Shown: positions 53,453 through 63,861, numbered from the stretch's first letter. The stretch: 64,000 nt of DNA from Lachnospiraceae bacterium M18-1 (GCA_000403295.2 KE159610.1:539387-603386), one strand, 5' to 3'. A program made the numbers and translations. Notes: a model not told the origin generated them from the letters alone.

Positions 53453-54796
53453 CTAATAATTAAAATCATGGATTAAGACAGGTTTTCCAGTTTCCATATA
53501 TAAATTCAGGACACTTCCGCCATCGCCATAATATGCATCTGATAAACTGATTGCCCGGTGCAGATCGGATGAATCATCATAAATCCCTGTCCCGCATTTT
53601 TGAAAACCATCTACAATTTCCCAGTAGCGTTCTTCCAGTTCCGGACGCATGGAAGCCAGCGTTGCACCTACAAGCGGATGCGGACGCCATAACAGGACAT
53701 ACTGCTCCTTATATTCAGAAAAAATTTGAATCGTCTCTTCAATTTTCTTCAGATATTCTTCTCCATACACAAGCAGAGTAGAAACGATCGTATTATAAAA
53801 AATAATCTTCTTTCTGCTTTTGTCTCTCTTCTCAATGATTGACAGCCATTCCTGTGGTATCTTTTGATTTTCTTTTCCTGATGATAAAACTTTTTCTATT
53901 TTAGGCGACCCCAATCCTATAATTTTATCTTCCCAATACTGCTTTGTATCTTTTCCTGCGGCATTCACCAATGTATCAATATAAATCCGCCTCATTCCTT
54001 TAGATTGTACAATTACTTTATCCGCGTTAATCACCCCTGGAACGGTACAAAAATGTTCTATTTTCCTGGTTTCCTCTTTATTCTCCGGTTCAATCTCTTC
54101 TAATATAAAATAAGGCATATATACTAAACGATTTGTGAACTGCTTTATATGTTTTGAATAAAAAAATGGAGATACGCTCGTCACATAATTGCATTCATCG
54201 TATGGATTATGTATAAAAATCATATCCGGCCGACGTGTTTCAAAATCATATGCATCGTATCTTGTAACCGCCACATAGTCCGGATACTGATCCCATTCAT
54301 AATGCTCTTTGCCAAAACTTCCGTCCGGATTCTTATCATAATATGGAATCGGAATCACATAAGCGTCACAATCCGGATCTTCATCTGCTGCCTTCCACAC
54401 ACTTTCCATAGAGTCCCACATGGATGCTTTATATGGGAGAAAGACTGCTTCTAACCGCACATTTATCTCATTTTTTATACAGTTTTCTATCTTGACCAAT
54501 GACTGACGCAAACCTTTATATATCTGACCGGCATAAACTTCTTCTTTCTGCACATTTTTTATATAGATCTGATATACGCGTTCACAATAATCCTCCAGAA
54601 GCGGAATACCTGCAAAGCTTTCCCCCTCTGCTTCCTCTATCACATTTCCTAATCTGATTGCAATCTCCTGGCATTGTTCCAGCAGGTCTTTTGTAATATC
54701 CCCTTTTTTTGTCTCAATTGCTTTTTTAATCCCCTGATGCGCCTGGCCAAGCAGCCTTACATATTCCTCAGCCAGTTTTTTCTGCGCTATTGTCAT
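53453..54796 (-). CDS. CDP-glycerol glycerophosphotransferase-like protein
   Basis: A 447-aa protein. The N-terminal 100 residues are helical (about 10-60 may be a coiled coil). The remainder has a GT-B-like fold seen in CDP-glycerol:polyglycerol phosphate transferase relatives: IFIHNPYDECNYVTSVSPFF, KKIIFYNTIVSTLLVYGEEY, VLLWRPHPLVGATLASMRPE and ISLSDAYYGDGGSVLNLYM. It is the first gene of the polysaccharide operon and may start the repeat or link it to a carrier. It has no TM segment. The acceptor and donor are unknown. Confidence 0.75.
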   Translation of the reverse strand: MTIAQKKLAEEYVRLLGQAHQGIKKAIETKKGDITKDLLEQCQEIAIRLGNVIEEAEGESFAGIPLLEDYCERVYQIYIKNVQKEEVYAGQIYKGLRQSLVKIENCIKNEINVRLEAVFLPYKASMWDSMESVWKAADEDPDCDAYVIPIPYYDKNPDGSFGKEHYEWDQYPDYVAVTRYDAYDFETRRPDMIFIHNPYDECNYVTSVSPFFYSKHIKQFTNRLVYMPYFILEEIEPENKEETRKIEHFCTVPGVINADKVIVQSKGMRRIYIDTLVNAAGKDTKQYWEDKIIGLGSPKIEKVLSSGKENQKIPQEWLSIIEKRDKSRKKIIFYNTIVSTLLVYGEEYLKKIEETIQIFSEYKEQYVLLWRPHPLVGATLASMRPELEERYWEIVDGFQKCGTGIYDDSSDLHRAISLSDAYYGDGGSVLNLYMETGKPVLIHDFNY

Positions 54797-55149
54797 ATCT
54801 CTGTCCCCCCGCTGTCAGGTTTTTCCATAGATATCCGCTTCTATATAATAAGGTATATTGGTCATCCTACGAACGCAAAAGTCTTTGGATGATGCAGATT
54901 TCTCCGCTTCGCTCTCTGCTACATCATGATTTGTCCACATGTTCACAGGGTCTTGGCATACCCAATACGCAATCTATGACTGCCTTCTAATGCCGTTGTG
55001 TTTTTTATATCATGAACACGCTGCTCAGTCCTTACGGTAAATATCTCAGATGGTAACAGTTCTTTTTTCTGAAATATATCTAACCAACTGTTCTTATGAC
55101 CTTCAAAATCTGAATTTCATATATCCAATCCATTGAGGTATATGAAAAT
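54797..55149 (-). other. Structured non-coding gap between the dead TnpB gene and the capsule operon
   Basis: 353 bp without a supported ORF. On the minus strand, right after the TnpB stop, come a 9-bp hairpin TTTCATATA/TATATGAAA (about 55113-55146), then AACAGTT/AACTGTT (about 55055-55092), and further on a GC-rich hairpin around 54886-54926. TnpB guide RNAs are encoded immediately 3' of tnpB, so this is where one would lie. The capsule promoter must also be here unless transcription reads through. No guide boundary can be fixed by eye. Confidence 0.4.
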
Positions 55150-56463
55150 CTATTTTCCTGCCGTTGATTTTGCCGCACGCTTTTTCGCATTTTGTGCCGC
55201 GTTTATTTTTTCTTCCACTTTGTATCCGCAGACGCCGCATAGGAACATGCCGTTCTGCTTTGTTCCTGATGTACTGCATCTGCTGCATTCTCTGCTGATA
55301 TCTTTTGCAAAAACCTCTTCTACGTCCACGGACTGCTCCATACATTTCTGATACAGACGTCTGCGGATATATCCCCTTTGCCACAATGCGGCAACATGGT
55401 TTATCTTTTTATTTACGCCCCCCGACTGCGGTCTCGGCAGTTTCGGTATATAAATAATCTTTGGTTTTTCCGTCTGAAGAAATCGGTTTAATTCATGATT
55501 AATATAGCTGTGCAGTTGTTCTTCATACTGCTTCTTTTTGTTTTTATATTTTTTTCGTCCGGAATTTTTGTCCCCGCTGTGCTTATGGTTTCCTGCCTGT
55601 TTTCGAATCCAGTCCGTATACTCTTCCTGATATGCTCCCAGCTCTTCTCCGTATTTATGTCCCTGATCTGTCGTCAGCATTGTAAGCATCCCAACAGAAA
55701 GTCCAACCTGGTTTACATAATCTCCATGCTTCTTTACAGCCACATTGACAGGTACTTTGATTTCCAATCTGTCCTGTTCCGGATATAGCTTTATATAGAG
55801 CTGGGACGTGTACTGATTGCTATCTGTAAGTATTATAAAAATCCGTTTTCTTTTTTCCTTTGTAGAAATATAGATTCCATGGTCTGCATAGCGGTATGCC
55901 CTCTCAGATATAGAAAATCCGCTTGTTTCATCTGTGTGAGGCTTCCTGTGATATTTCCGAACCTGCCTGCGCAAATAATGATGCAGTCTTCTCCTATCCA
56001 CCTCTTTTACCAACCGGTCATATTGCTCCTGTATATCCTTTTGCAACACGATTGCTTTTTCATTCAGCACAGCCTCAAAGGAATTATTGATTTTGAGAAT
56101 AAAACGAAGATAATGTTTTTCCTCCTCGGTAAAGCTTTCATTTTTTCCTGCCAGATTCGAAATTTCAGATTTTGTCCTCGTCCACTGGCTTTTTATCTCA
56201 CCCAGAGCATCAAAAACCGCAAGATAAAAGTATACAGACGGCAATCCCAATTCTTCCCGCAGGCCGCTTCTCGTCATCTCATTCTGAACCGTATATCCAG
56301 GATATATCTTTGACAGCCCTGTAATCCCTCCATAGCGCTGATAAACATAATTTTTAACCTTTGCATAATCCAGTGCAACTGCCTGAAGCTTTTTCATATC
56401 CGCTTCCAGAACAGGCGCTTTATTATACTGATGTATCGTTTTGCAGATTGTCTTTTTCAGCAT
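55150..56463 (-). CDS. Nuclease-dead TnpB homologue (candidate TldR-like RNA-guided regulator)
   Basis: A 437-aa protein aligned with IS607/IS605-type TnpB. RuvC-I reads GLSVGMLTMLTTDQG where TnpB has GxDxG, so Asp becomes Ser256. RuvC-II reads IIYIPKLPRP where TnpB has VxVEDL, so Glu becomes Pro340. RuvC-III reads EEKINAAQN where TnpB has DxNAA, so Asp becomes Lys419. The zinc finger is intact (C393, C396, C409, C412), as is the basic RRKKYKNKK-like bridge (303-311). All three catalytic acids are lost while the frame stays open, which argues for domestication rather than decay. It lies directly upstream of the capsule operon. The ribosome binding site is weak. Confidence 0.85.
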   Translation of the reverse strand: MLKKTICKTIHQYNKAPVLEADMKKLQAVALDYAKVKNYVYQRYGGITGLSKIYPGYTVQNEMTRSGLREELGLPSVYFYLAVFDALGEIKSQWTRTKSEISNLAGKNESFTEEEKHYLRFILKINNSFEAVLNEKAIVLQKDIQEQYDRLVKEVDRRRLHHYLRRQVRKYHRKPHTDETSGFSISERAYRYADHGIYISTKEKRKRIFIILTDSNQYTSQLYIKLYPEQDRLEIKVPVNVAVKKHGDYVNQVGLSVGMLTMLTTDQGHKYGEELGAYQEEYTDWIRKQAGNHKHSGDKNSGRKKYKNKKKQYEEQLHSYINHELNRFLQTEKPKIIYIPKLPRPQSGGVNKKINHVAALWQRGYIRRRLYQKCMEQSVDVEEVFAKDISRECSRCSTSGTKQNGMFLCGVCGYKVEEKINAAQNAKKRAAKSTAGK

Positions 56464-56709
56464 TTCTATATTCTGATTTTTCCTCTCTTCGCCTTATTCA
56501 AGAAAACGTTCTTGTTTTTTTCAAAATGTGTACTTTATGAAAAATGTTTTTTATGGAAAAATATAGACGTTTTGCCATGTGAAAATATGAAAATCTGATT
56601 ATTTTTATTGACTTATTGCCGATATTATAATAGAATATGTAAAGATTTTTATATGTTTAATATTTGCAAAAAGTACACAATTTGAAAATTTCAGAAAAGC
56701 ACAATAGTT
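56464..56709. other. AT-rich intergenic region between the TnpB-like and recombinase genes
   Basis: 246 bp, strongly A+T rich. It holds an inverted pair GTGTACTTT (56527-56535) and AAAGTACAC (about 56669-56677), and a CAAGAA-AACG-TTCTTG dyad near 56500-56515. These could be recombinase or regulator sites. No ORF is supported. Confidence 0.4.
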
Positions 56710-57402
<693 letters not shown>

Positions 57403-57479
57403 TCAATCATTATGAAGGTATCTATTTTATAGTAAGTATAAAAGCTAAATAAAAAACCATATAAGGCGTAAAAAATACC

Positions 57480-57545
57480 AAAGCCGCCGTTGAGCCTTGT
57501 TTTTCCAGCCTTCTCTCTGGAAAAACAAAATTCAACGGCGGCTTT
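57480..57545. terminator. Large two-tier hairpin, probable gltBD terminator
   Basis: AAAGCCGCCGTTGA (57480-57493) pairs perfectly over 14 bp with TCAACGGCGGCTTT (57532-57545). Inside it TTTTTCCAG (57500-57508) pairs with CTGGAAAAA (57517-57525). On the minus strand it is followed by GGTATTTTTT. It marks the boundary between the AT-rich insert and the core gltBD region. Confidence 0.7.
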
Positions 57546-57552
57546 CTATACT

Positions 57553-57644
57553 TTATGAAACGGCCGCATGGCCATAACGGGGCACCCTTGGGTATACCTT
57601 GTGAAACGGCCGCATGGCCATAATGGGGGTGCCTTGGGGTATAA
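57553..57644. repeat. Tandem pair of repeat family B (46-bp unit)
   Basis: Two units containing GAAACGGCCGCATGGCCATA begin at 57557 and 57603, each ending in GGGTATA. They match the 47-bp pair at 26872-26965 in the opposite orientation. Confidence 0.75.
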
Positions 57645-57674
57645 GTTATGAACCACCTGCAAACAGCTTTCAGG

Positions 57675-59174
57675 TCACTGCACCGACAGATTCGTATACC
57701 CCATCAGGCTCAAGTCCACTTCCCGCGCCGCTTCTCTCCCTTCCCTTATGGCCCACACCACAAGGGACTGTCCCCGGTGCATGTCCCCGGCAGCAAACAC
57801 ATTTTTCACATTGGTCTGGTATTCTCCCGGAGCGGTCTTCACGTTGGTCCGGCCATCCTGCTCCACGCCGAATGCCTTGGCCACATAGCTTTCACCGCCC
57901 AGAAATCCGGCCGCAATAAGCACCAGATCCACCTCTACCGTATACTCGCTTCCGGCCATCTCCGCCATCACCATGCGCCCGGTCTTTTCATCCTTCTTCG
58001 GCTCCAGTTTCACCAGCACCGCCTTGCAGACATTTCCCTTCTTGTCCTTGATAAATTCCTTCACCGTGGTGGTGTACACCCGGGGATCGCGGCCGAACAG
58101 GGCGATGGCCTCCTGCTGCCCGTAATCGGTCTTGCACACCTTGGGCCACTCCGGCCAGGGATTATTCTCGGCCCGCTGATCCGGCGCCTTGGGCATCATC
58201 TCCAACTGCAGCACGGACTTCGCACCATGACGGATGGCCGTGCCCACACAGTCATTGCCCGTGTCCCCGCCGCCGATCACCATAACCTTCTTTCCTTTTG
58301 CGGAAATGTACCGGCCATCTTTTAATTTCATCTCATTGGCCCAGAGCGCCTTTGTGGTGGACTTCAGAAAATCCACCGCGAAATGGATTCCTGCCGCGTC
58401 CCGGCCTGGCACCTTGATGTCCCTGGGATTGGAGGCCCCGCAGGCCAGCACCACCCGGTCATACTCTTTCAGGATGGCCGCGGCCTTCACGTCTTTTCCT
58501 ACGTCGCAGCCGGTTTTGAATACCACCCCTTCCGCCTCCAATATGGAAATCTTCCGGTCAATGATCTGTTTTTCCAGCTTCATGTTGGGAATGCCGTACC
58601 GGAGCAGGCCCCCGGCTTTGTCCTCCCGCTCGTAGACCGTCACCAGGTGGCCCCGGCGGTTTAACTGATCCGCCGCGGCCAGCCCGGATGGGCCGGAGCC
58701 GATGACTGCCACCTTCTTCCCGGTCCGCACCTTGGGCGGGCGGGCATGGGCGTATCCCTTTTCGTAAGCATTTTCAATGATGCCGTACTCATTGGCCTTG
58801 GTGGACACCGGCTCCTCATGAAGACCGCAGGTGCAGGCATTTTCACACAGTGCCGGGCACACCCGGGAGGTAAATTCCGGGAAATTGTTGGTCTTGATGA
58901 GCCGGCGGTAAGCTTCCTCCCAGTTGCCGTTGTAGATCAAATCATTCCACTCCGGCACCAGATTGTGGAGCGGGCACCCGCTTGCCATGCCGTTTAACAC
59001 CTGGCCAGACTGGCAGAAGGGCACGCCGCAGGCCATACACCGTGCCCCCTGGATCTCCTGCTCCTCCCTGGAAAGAGGCGTGTGAAATTCCTGAAAATGC
59101 CGGATTCTGCTCTCCGGCGCTTCTGCTGTTTTGTCCTGTCTTTTATAATCCATAAATCCTGTTGGTTTTCCCAC
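57675..59174 (-). CDS. gltD: Glutamate synthase (NADPH) small subunit
   Basis: A 499-aa flavoprotein that passes electrons from NAD(P)H to the large subunit. The N-terminal cysteines for 4Fe-4S clusters are in ARCMACGVPFCQSG, GCPLHN and RVCPALCENACTCG. The FAD site is VIGSGPSGLAAADQLNRRG and the NADPH site VIGGGDTGNDCVGTAI. The C-terminal FAxGDMHRGQSLVVWAIREG contacts FAD. It is encoded 12 bases after gltB on the same strand. Its length is typical. Confidence 0.96.
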   Translation of the reverse strand: MGKPTGFMDYKRQDKTAEAPESRIRHFQEFHTPLSREEQEIQGARCMACGVPFCQSGQVLNGMASGCPLHNLVPEWNDLIYNGNWEEAYRRLIKTNNFPEFTSRVCPALCENACTCGLHEEPVSTKANEYGIIENAYEKGYAHARPPKVRTGKKVAVIGSGPSGLAAADQLNRRGHLVTVYEREDKAGGLLRYGIPNMKLEKQIIDRKISILEAEGVVFKTGCDVGKDVKAAAILKEYDRVVLACGASNPRDIKVPGRDAAGIHFAVDFLKSTTKALWANEMKLKDGRYISAKGKKVMVIGGGDTGNDCVGTAIRHGAKSVLQLEMMPKAPDQRAENNPWPEWPKVCKTDYGQQEAIALFGRDPRVYTTTVKEFIKDKKGNVCKAVLVKLEPKKDEKTGRMVMAEMAGSEYTVEVDLVLIAAGFLGGESYVAKAFGVEQDGRTNVKTAPGEYQTNVKNVFAAGDMHRGQSLVVWAIREGREAAREVDLSLMGYTNLSVQ

Positions 59175-59186
59175 TCTTTCCGCCTC

Positions 59187-62100
59187 CTATCTTCCATTCT
59201 TGATCTGGTTGAATGCTTCGATCTTCGCCTGCTCTGCGCTTAATCCTTTTTCCTCCATCTGCAGGATGGCGGACATCATCTTCTCGTAATCCTCGGGGAT
59301 GATCTTTTTGAACTTCGGCAGATAATCCTTAAAATGATCCAGGATTTCTTTTCCGATCCCGGAGTTGGTGTACGCCACATGCTCCTTAATCATGCTTTTC
59401 AGCTCCTGCACGTCGTATTTGTCGGACACCCGCTCGATCTTCACCATAGACTTGTTGACCTTCTTGTACAGGTCGCTGTCCAGATCCAGCACATAGGCGA
59501 TCCCGCCGCTCATGCCGGCCGCAAAGTTCTTTCCTGTAGTGCCTAAGATCACCACCCGGCCCCCGGTCATGTACTCGCAGCCGTGGTCGCCCACGCCTTC
59601 CACCACCGCCATGGCTCCGGAGTTACGGACGCAGAACCGCTCTCCCGCCACGCCGTTGATAAATGCCTTTCCGCTGGTGGCCCCGTAGAAGGCCACATTT
59701 CCGATGATGATATTTTCATTCGGCTTAAACTGGATTCCCTGGGGCGGGCATACGATCAGCTTGCCGCCGGAAAGCCCTTTTCCGAAATAATCGTTGCTGT
59801 CCCCGGTCAGCTCCAGTGTCAGTCCCCGGGGGATAAACGCGCCGAAGCTCTGGCCGCCTGCGCCCCTGCACTTGATCACATAGGTATCCTCGGGCAGTCC
59901 TTCCGGATATCTCCGGGTGATCTCGGAACCAAAGATGGTGCCGAAGGTCCGGTTGATGTTGGTCACATCCAGTTCCATGCTCTTCTTCTGCTTCTTTTCC
60001 AGGGCCGGGAGAAACTGTTTTACAAGCACCCGCTCATCCAAGGTCTTTTCCAGCTCGAAGTCAAAGACTTTTTTCGGATTGAAGATCATGCCCTTCTTTT
60101 TCCCTGCATAGGGGTTGTACAGTACATTTCTCAGATCCAGCGCGGCCGCCCGGTCGGAAACCGGAACGTCCTTTACTTTCAGAAGGTCGGTCCTGCCCAC
60201 CAGTTCGTCCACGGTGCGCACGCCCAATTTTGCCATGTATTCCCGCAGCTCCTGGGCAATGAATTTCATGAAATTCACCACGTATTCCGGTTTTCCCGCG
60301 AAACGCTTCCGAAGCTCCGGATTCTGGGTTGCCACGCCCACCGGGCAGGTGTCCAGGTTGCACACCCGCATCATGACGCAGCCCATGGTCACCAGCGGAG
60401 CCGTGGCAAAGCCAAATTCCTCGGCGCCTAAGATGGCCGCGATGGCCACGTCCCGGCCGCTCATCAGCTTTCCGTCGGTCTCGATGCGCACCCGTTCCCG
60501 AAGGCCGTTCTGAATCAGGGTCTGGTGGGTTTCCGCAAGCCCCAGTTCCCAGGGAAGTCCGGCATTCTGAATGGAACTTCTGGGGGCTGCCCCGGTACCG
60601 CCGTCATATCCGGAGATCAGGATCACGCCTGCCCCGGCCTTCGCCACGCCGGCCGCCACGGTACCGACCCCGGCCTCGGAAACCAGTTTCACCGAAATCC
60701 TGGCGTCTTTGTTGGCATTTTTACAGTCATAAATGAGCTGCGCCAGATCTTCAATGGAATAAATATCGTGGTGGGGCGGCGGGGAGATCAGGCTCACCCC
60801 AGGCGTGGAATGACGGGTCTTCGCGATCCACGGATACACCTTTCCGCCCGGCAGGTGGCCGCCTTCCCCGGGCTTGGCCCCCTGTGCCATTTTGATCTGA
60901 ATCTCCCTTGCGCTGACCAGATACCGGGAAGTCACGCCGAACCGGCCGGAAGCCACCTGTTTGATGGCGGAGCACCGGTTGGTATCCAGCCGCTCCATGT
61001 CCTCTCCGCCCTCGCCGCTGTTGGATTTTCCATGGATCTGGTTCATGGCAATGGCCAATGTCTCATGGGCCTCCTGGGAAATGGAGCCGTAAGACATGGC
61101 TCCGGTCTTGAACCGGGTCACGATCGCGTCCACAGGCTCCACCTCTTCGATGGGAATGCTTTTTTCAGGCCATGCAAAATCCAACTGGCCCCGAAGGTTG
61201 ATCTTCTCCCCTTCCGCGTCCACCATCCGGGTATACTGTTTGAACATGTCGTAGCTGCCCCGTTTCGTGGACTGCTGCAGCATGTGGATGGTCTGGGGAT
61301 TGTACAGGTGCTCCTCCCCGCCGCTCTTGGACTTGTGTTTTCCCACGCTGTCCAGGGTCATATCCACCTCCAGACCCAGCGGGTCAAACGCCTGGGAATG
61401 GAAGGCAATGTAATCTCCGGCAATCTCCTCGATGCCGATGCCGCCCACACGGCTCACCGTGTCGGTAAAATACTGGTCTATAAATTCGGTTTTCAGGCCG
61501 ATGGCCTCAAAGATCTTCGCCCCCTGGTAGGACTGGATCGTGGAGATCCCCATCTTGGACGCGATCTTGATGATCCCGTGGAGGGCCGCCCGGTTGTAGT
61601 CATTGACAGCCGCATAATAATCCTTGTGGAGCAGCCGGGAATCAATGAGCTGGCGGATGGATTCGTGGGCCAGGTAGGGATTGATGGCGCAGGCGCCGTA
61701 CCCCAGCAGGGTGGCAAAATGATGCACCTCCCTGGGTTCCCCGGATTCCAGGATCATGGCCACCGAGGTCCGTTTCTTGGTCCGTACCAGATGCTGCTGC
61801 AGGCCGGAGATGGCAAGCAATGACGGGATCGCCACATGGTACTCGTCCACCTCCCGGTCGGACAGGATGAGGATGTTGGCCCCCTCCCGGATGACACGGT
61901 CCACTTCGATGAACAGGTATTCCATGGATTTTTCCAGGCTGGTATTCTTATAATAGGTGATCGGAATCTCCGCCACCTGGAAGCCGTCCACTTTCATGTG
62001 TTTTATTTTCAGCAGATCCGTATTGGTCAGGATCGGATTGCTCACTTCCAGCATTTTGCAGTTTTCTTCTTTTTTCTCCAGAAGGTTACCATCCTTCCCC

Positions 62101-63722
62101 ACATAGATCGTGGCGGAGGTCACCACTTCCTCCCGGATAGCGTCGATGGGCGGATTGGTCACCTGGGCGAAACGCTGTTTGAAATACCCAAACAAAGGCT
62201 GGTTTTTCTGGGAAAGCACGGCCAGTGGCATATCGATTCCCATAGCCGAAATGCCTTCCGCCCCGGTTTTCGCCATATTCAATATGGACGTCTTGACCTC
62301 CTCGTAGGTGTAGCCGAATGCCTTCTGCAGCCGGGTGCATTCCTCCCTGGAATAGATCGGCACCTCCTGGTTGGGGATCTTCAAGTCATTTAAGTGGATC
62401 AGGTTGCTGTCCAGCCACTCCCCGTAGGGCTCTTCATCTGCATAGCGGGCCTTTAGCTCCTCGTCGTCGATGACCTTGCCGGCAATGGTATCCACCAGCA
62501 GCATTTTGCCCGGATGAATCCGCTCCTTGGCCACGATGCGGGTGGGGTCGATATCCAGCACGCCCACCTCGGAGGAGAGAATCAGCTGGCCGTCGTCCGT
62601 GATATAGTACCGGGACGGGCGCAGGCCGTTTCGATCCAGCACCGCCCCCATGCAGTCTCCGTCGGAAAAAAGGATGGAGGCCGGGCCGTCCCATGGTTCC
62701 ATCATGGTGGCATAATAATGGTAGAAATCTTTTTTATCCTGGCTCATGCTGCGGTTGTTTTCCCAGGGCTCTGGAATGGAGATCATCACGGCCAGGGGCA
62801 GTTCCATACCGCTCATGACCATAAATTCCAGCGCGTTGTCCAGCATGGCGGAATCCGAGCCGGAGTTGTTGATGGCTGGAAGAACCTTGTGCAGCTCTCC
62901 TTTCAGATATTCGGAGGACATGGTTTCTTCCCTTGCCCGCATCTTGTCCGCATTTCCCAGGATGGTGTTGATCTCCCCGTTGTGTACCATGAACCGGTTC
63001 GGATGGGCCCGCTCCCAGCTTGGATTGGTGTTGGTACTGAACCGGGAATGAACCATGGCGATGGCGGATTCGTAATCTTTGTCCTGCAGGTCTTCGAAGA
63101 AGAGACGAAGCTGTCCTACCAGGAACATGCCCTTGTAGACAATGGTCCGGCTGGAGAGTGAGACAACATAGGTGTCGTCGCTGCTCTGCTCAAAGATCCG
63201 GCGGGCCACGTACAGGCGGCGGTCAAAGGGCAGTCCCTGTTCTGCCTTGCGGGGGCGTTCGATGAATGCCTGCATGATGCAGGGCATGCACTCCACCGCT
63301 TTTTTTCCGAGCACTTCCGGATGGATGGGAACCTCCCGCCAGCCGAGGAAGCGCAGTCCTTCCTTGGCTACGATGACCTCGAAGATTTTTTTCGCCTGGT
63401 TGCGCTTTAATTCGTCCTGGGGGAAGAAGAACATCCCCACTCCGTAATCCCGCTCTTTGGGTAAAGAAAAACCGAGGGGTGTACAGACCTTGGAGAAAAA
63501 CCGGTGTGAAATCTGCAACAAGATTCCAACTCCGTCTCCTGTCTTACCCTCGGCGTCCTTGCCAGCTCTATGTTCAAGATTCTCTACGATCTTCAGGGCG
63601 TTTGCCACAGTGTCATGGCTCTTGATGCCCTTAATGTTCACCACTGCACCGATTCCGCAGTTGTCATGCTCAAACTGAGAATGGTACAGCCCGGCCTGAC
63701 GGCCTGCTGATTGAATATTCAT
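59187..63722 (-). CDS. gltB: Glutamate synthase large subunit
   Basis: A 1511-aa enzyme that makes two glutamates from glutamine and 2-oxoglutarate. A class II glutaminase domain starts at DNCGIGAVVNI, where the Cys (about residue 22) becomes the N-terminal nucleophile after removal of a short propeptide. The FMN-binding synthase domain has KPGEGGHLPGGKVYPWIAKT, the 3Fe-4S cysteines in CVMMRVCNLDTCPVGVATQN, and SGYDGGTGAAPRSSIQNAGL. A C-terminal GXGXG beta-helix has GVGDHGCEYMTGGRVVILG. I chose the ATG at 63722 behind AAAGGA; the frame extends upstream only by chance. It forms an operon with gltD for ammonia assimilation. Confidence 0.97.
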   Translation of the reverse strand: MNIQSAGRQAGLYHSQFEHDNCGIGAVVNIKGIKSHDTVANALKIVENLEHRAGKDAEGKTGDGVGILLQISHRFFSKVCTPLGFSLPKERDYGVGMFFFPQDELKRNQAKKIFEVIVAKEGLRFLGWREVPIHPEVLGKKAVECMPCIMQAFIERPRKAEQGLPFDRRLYVARRIFEQSSDDTYVVSLSSRTIVYKGMFLVGQLRLFFEDLQDKDYESAIAMVHSRFSTNTNPSWERAHPNRFMVHNGEINTILGNADKMRAREETMSSEYLKGELHKVLPAINNSGSDSAMLDNALEFMVMSGMELPLAVMISIPEPWENNRSMSQDKKDFYHYYATMMEPWDGPASILFSDGDCMGAVLDRNGLRPSRYYITDDGQLILSSEVGVLDIDPTRIVAKERIHPGKMLLVDTIAGKVIDDEELKARYADEEPYGEWLDSNLIHLNDLKIPNQEVPIYSREECTRLQKAFGYTYEEVKTSILNMAKTGAEGISAMGIDMPLAVLSQKNQPLFGYFKQRFAQVTNPPIDAIREEVVTSATIYVGKDGNLLEKKEENCKMLEVSNPILTNTDLLKIKHMKVDGFQVAEIPITYYKNTSLEKSMEYLFIEVDRVIREGANILILSDREVDEYHVAIPSLLAISGLQQHLVRTKKRTSVAMILESGEPREVHHFATLLGYGACAINPYLAHESIRQLIDSRLLHKDYYAAVNDYNRAALHGIIKIASKMGISTIQSYQGAKIFEAIGLKTEFIDQYFTDTVSRVGGIGIEEIAGDYIAFHSQAFDPLGLEVDMTLDSVGKHKSKSGGEEHLYNPQTIHMLQQSTKRGSYDMFKQYTRMVDAEGEKINLRGQLDFAWPEKSIPIEEVEPVDAIVTRFKTGAMSYGSISQEAHETLAIAMNQIHGKSNSGEGGEDMERLDTNRCSAIKQVASGRFGVTSRYLVSAREIQIKMAQGAKPGEGGHLPGGKVYPWIAKTRHSTPGVSLISPPPHHDIYSIEDLAQLIYDCKNANKDARISVKLVSEAGVGTVAAGVAKAGAGVILISGYDGGTGAAPRSSIQNAGLPWELGLAETHQTLIQNGLRERVRIETDGKLMSGRDVAIAAILGAEEFGFATAPLVTMGCVMMRVCNLDTCPVGVATQNPELRKRFAGKPEYVVNFMKFIAQELREYMAKLGVRTVDELVGRTDLLKVKDVPVSDRAAALDLRNVLYNPYAGKKKGMIFNPKKVFDFELEKTLDERVLVKQFLPALEKKQKKSMELDVTNINRTFGTIFGSEITRRYPEGLPEDTYVIKCRGAGGQSFGAFIPRGLTLELTGDSNDYFGKGLSGGKLIVCPPQGIQFKPNENIIIGNVAFYGATSGKAFINGVAGERFCVRNSGAMAVVEGVGDHGCEYMTGGRVVILGTTGKNFAAGMSGGIAYVLDLDSDLYKKVNKSMVKIERVSDKYDVQELKSMIKEHVAYTNSGIGKEILDHFKDYLPKFKKIIPEDYEKMMSAILQMEEKGLSAEQAKIEAFNQIKNGR

Positions 63723-63861
63723 GTTGGATGTCCTTTCTTCAATAATTGAGATCCGGAGGCAGCGGCAAGGAAATGCTCTGCAATAATGACTATGGCATAA
63801 AAACACAGCCAGAACAGTTCACTGCTGCTCTCTCATTTTAAAGTGCTGTATTACTTTTCTT

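Noticed and set aside
59187..63722. Long plus-strand reading frames opposite gltB
   Set aside because: They are shadows of a GC-rich gene, without ribosome binding sites or family motifs.
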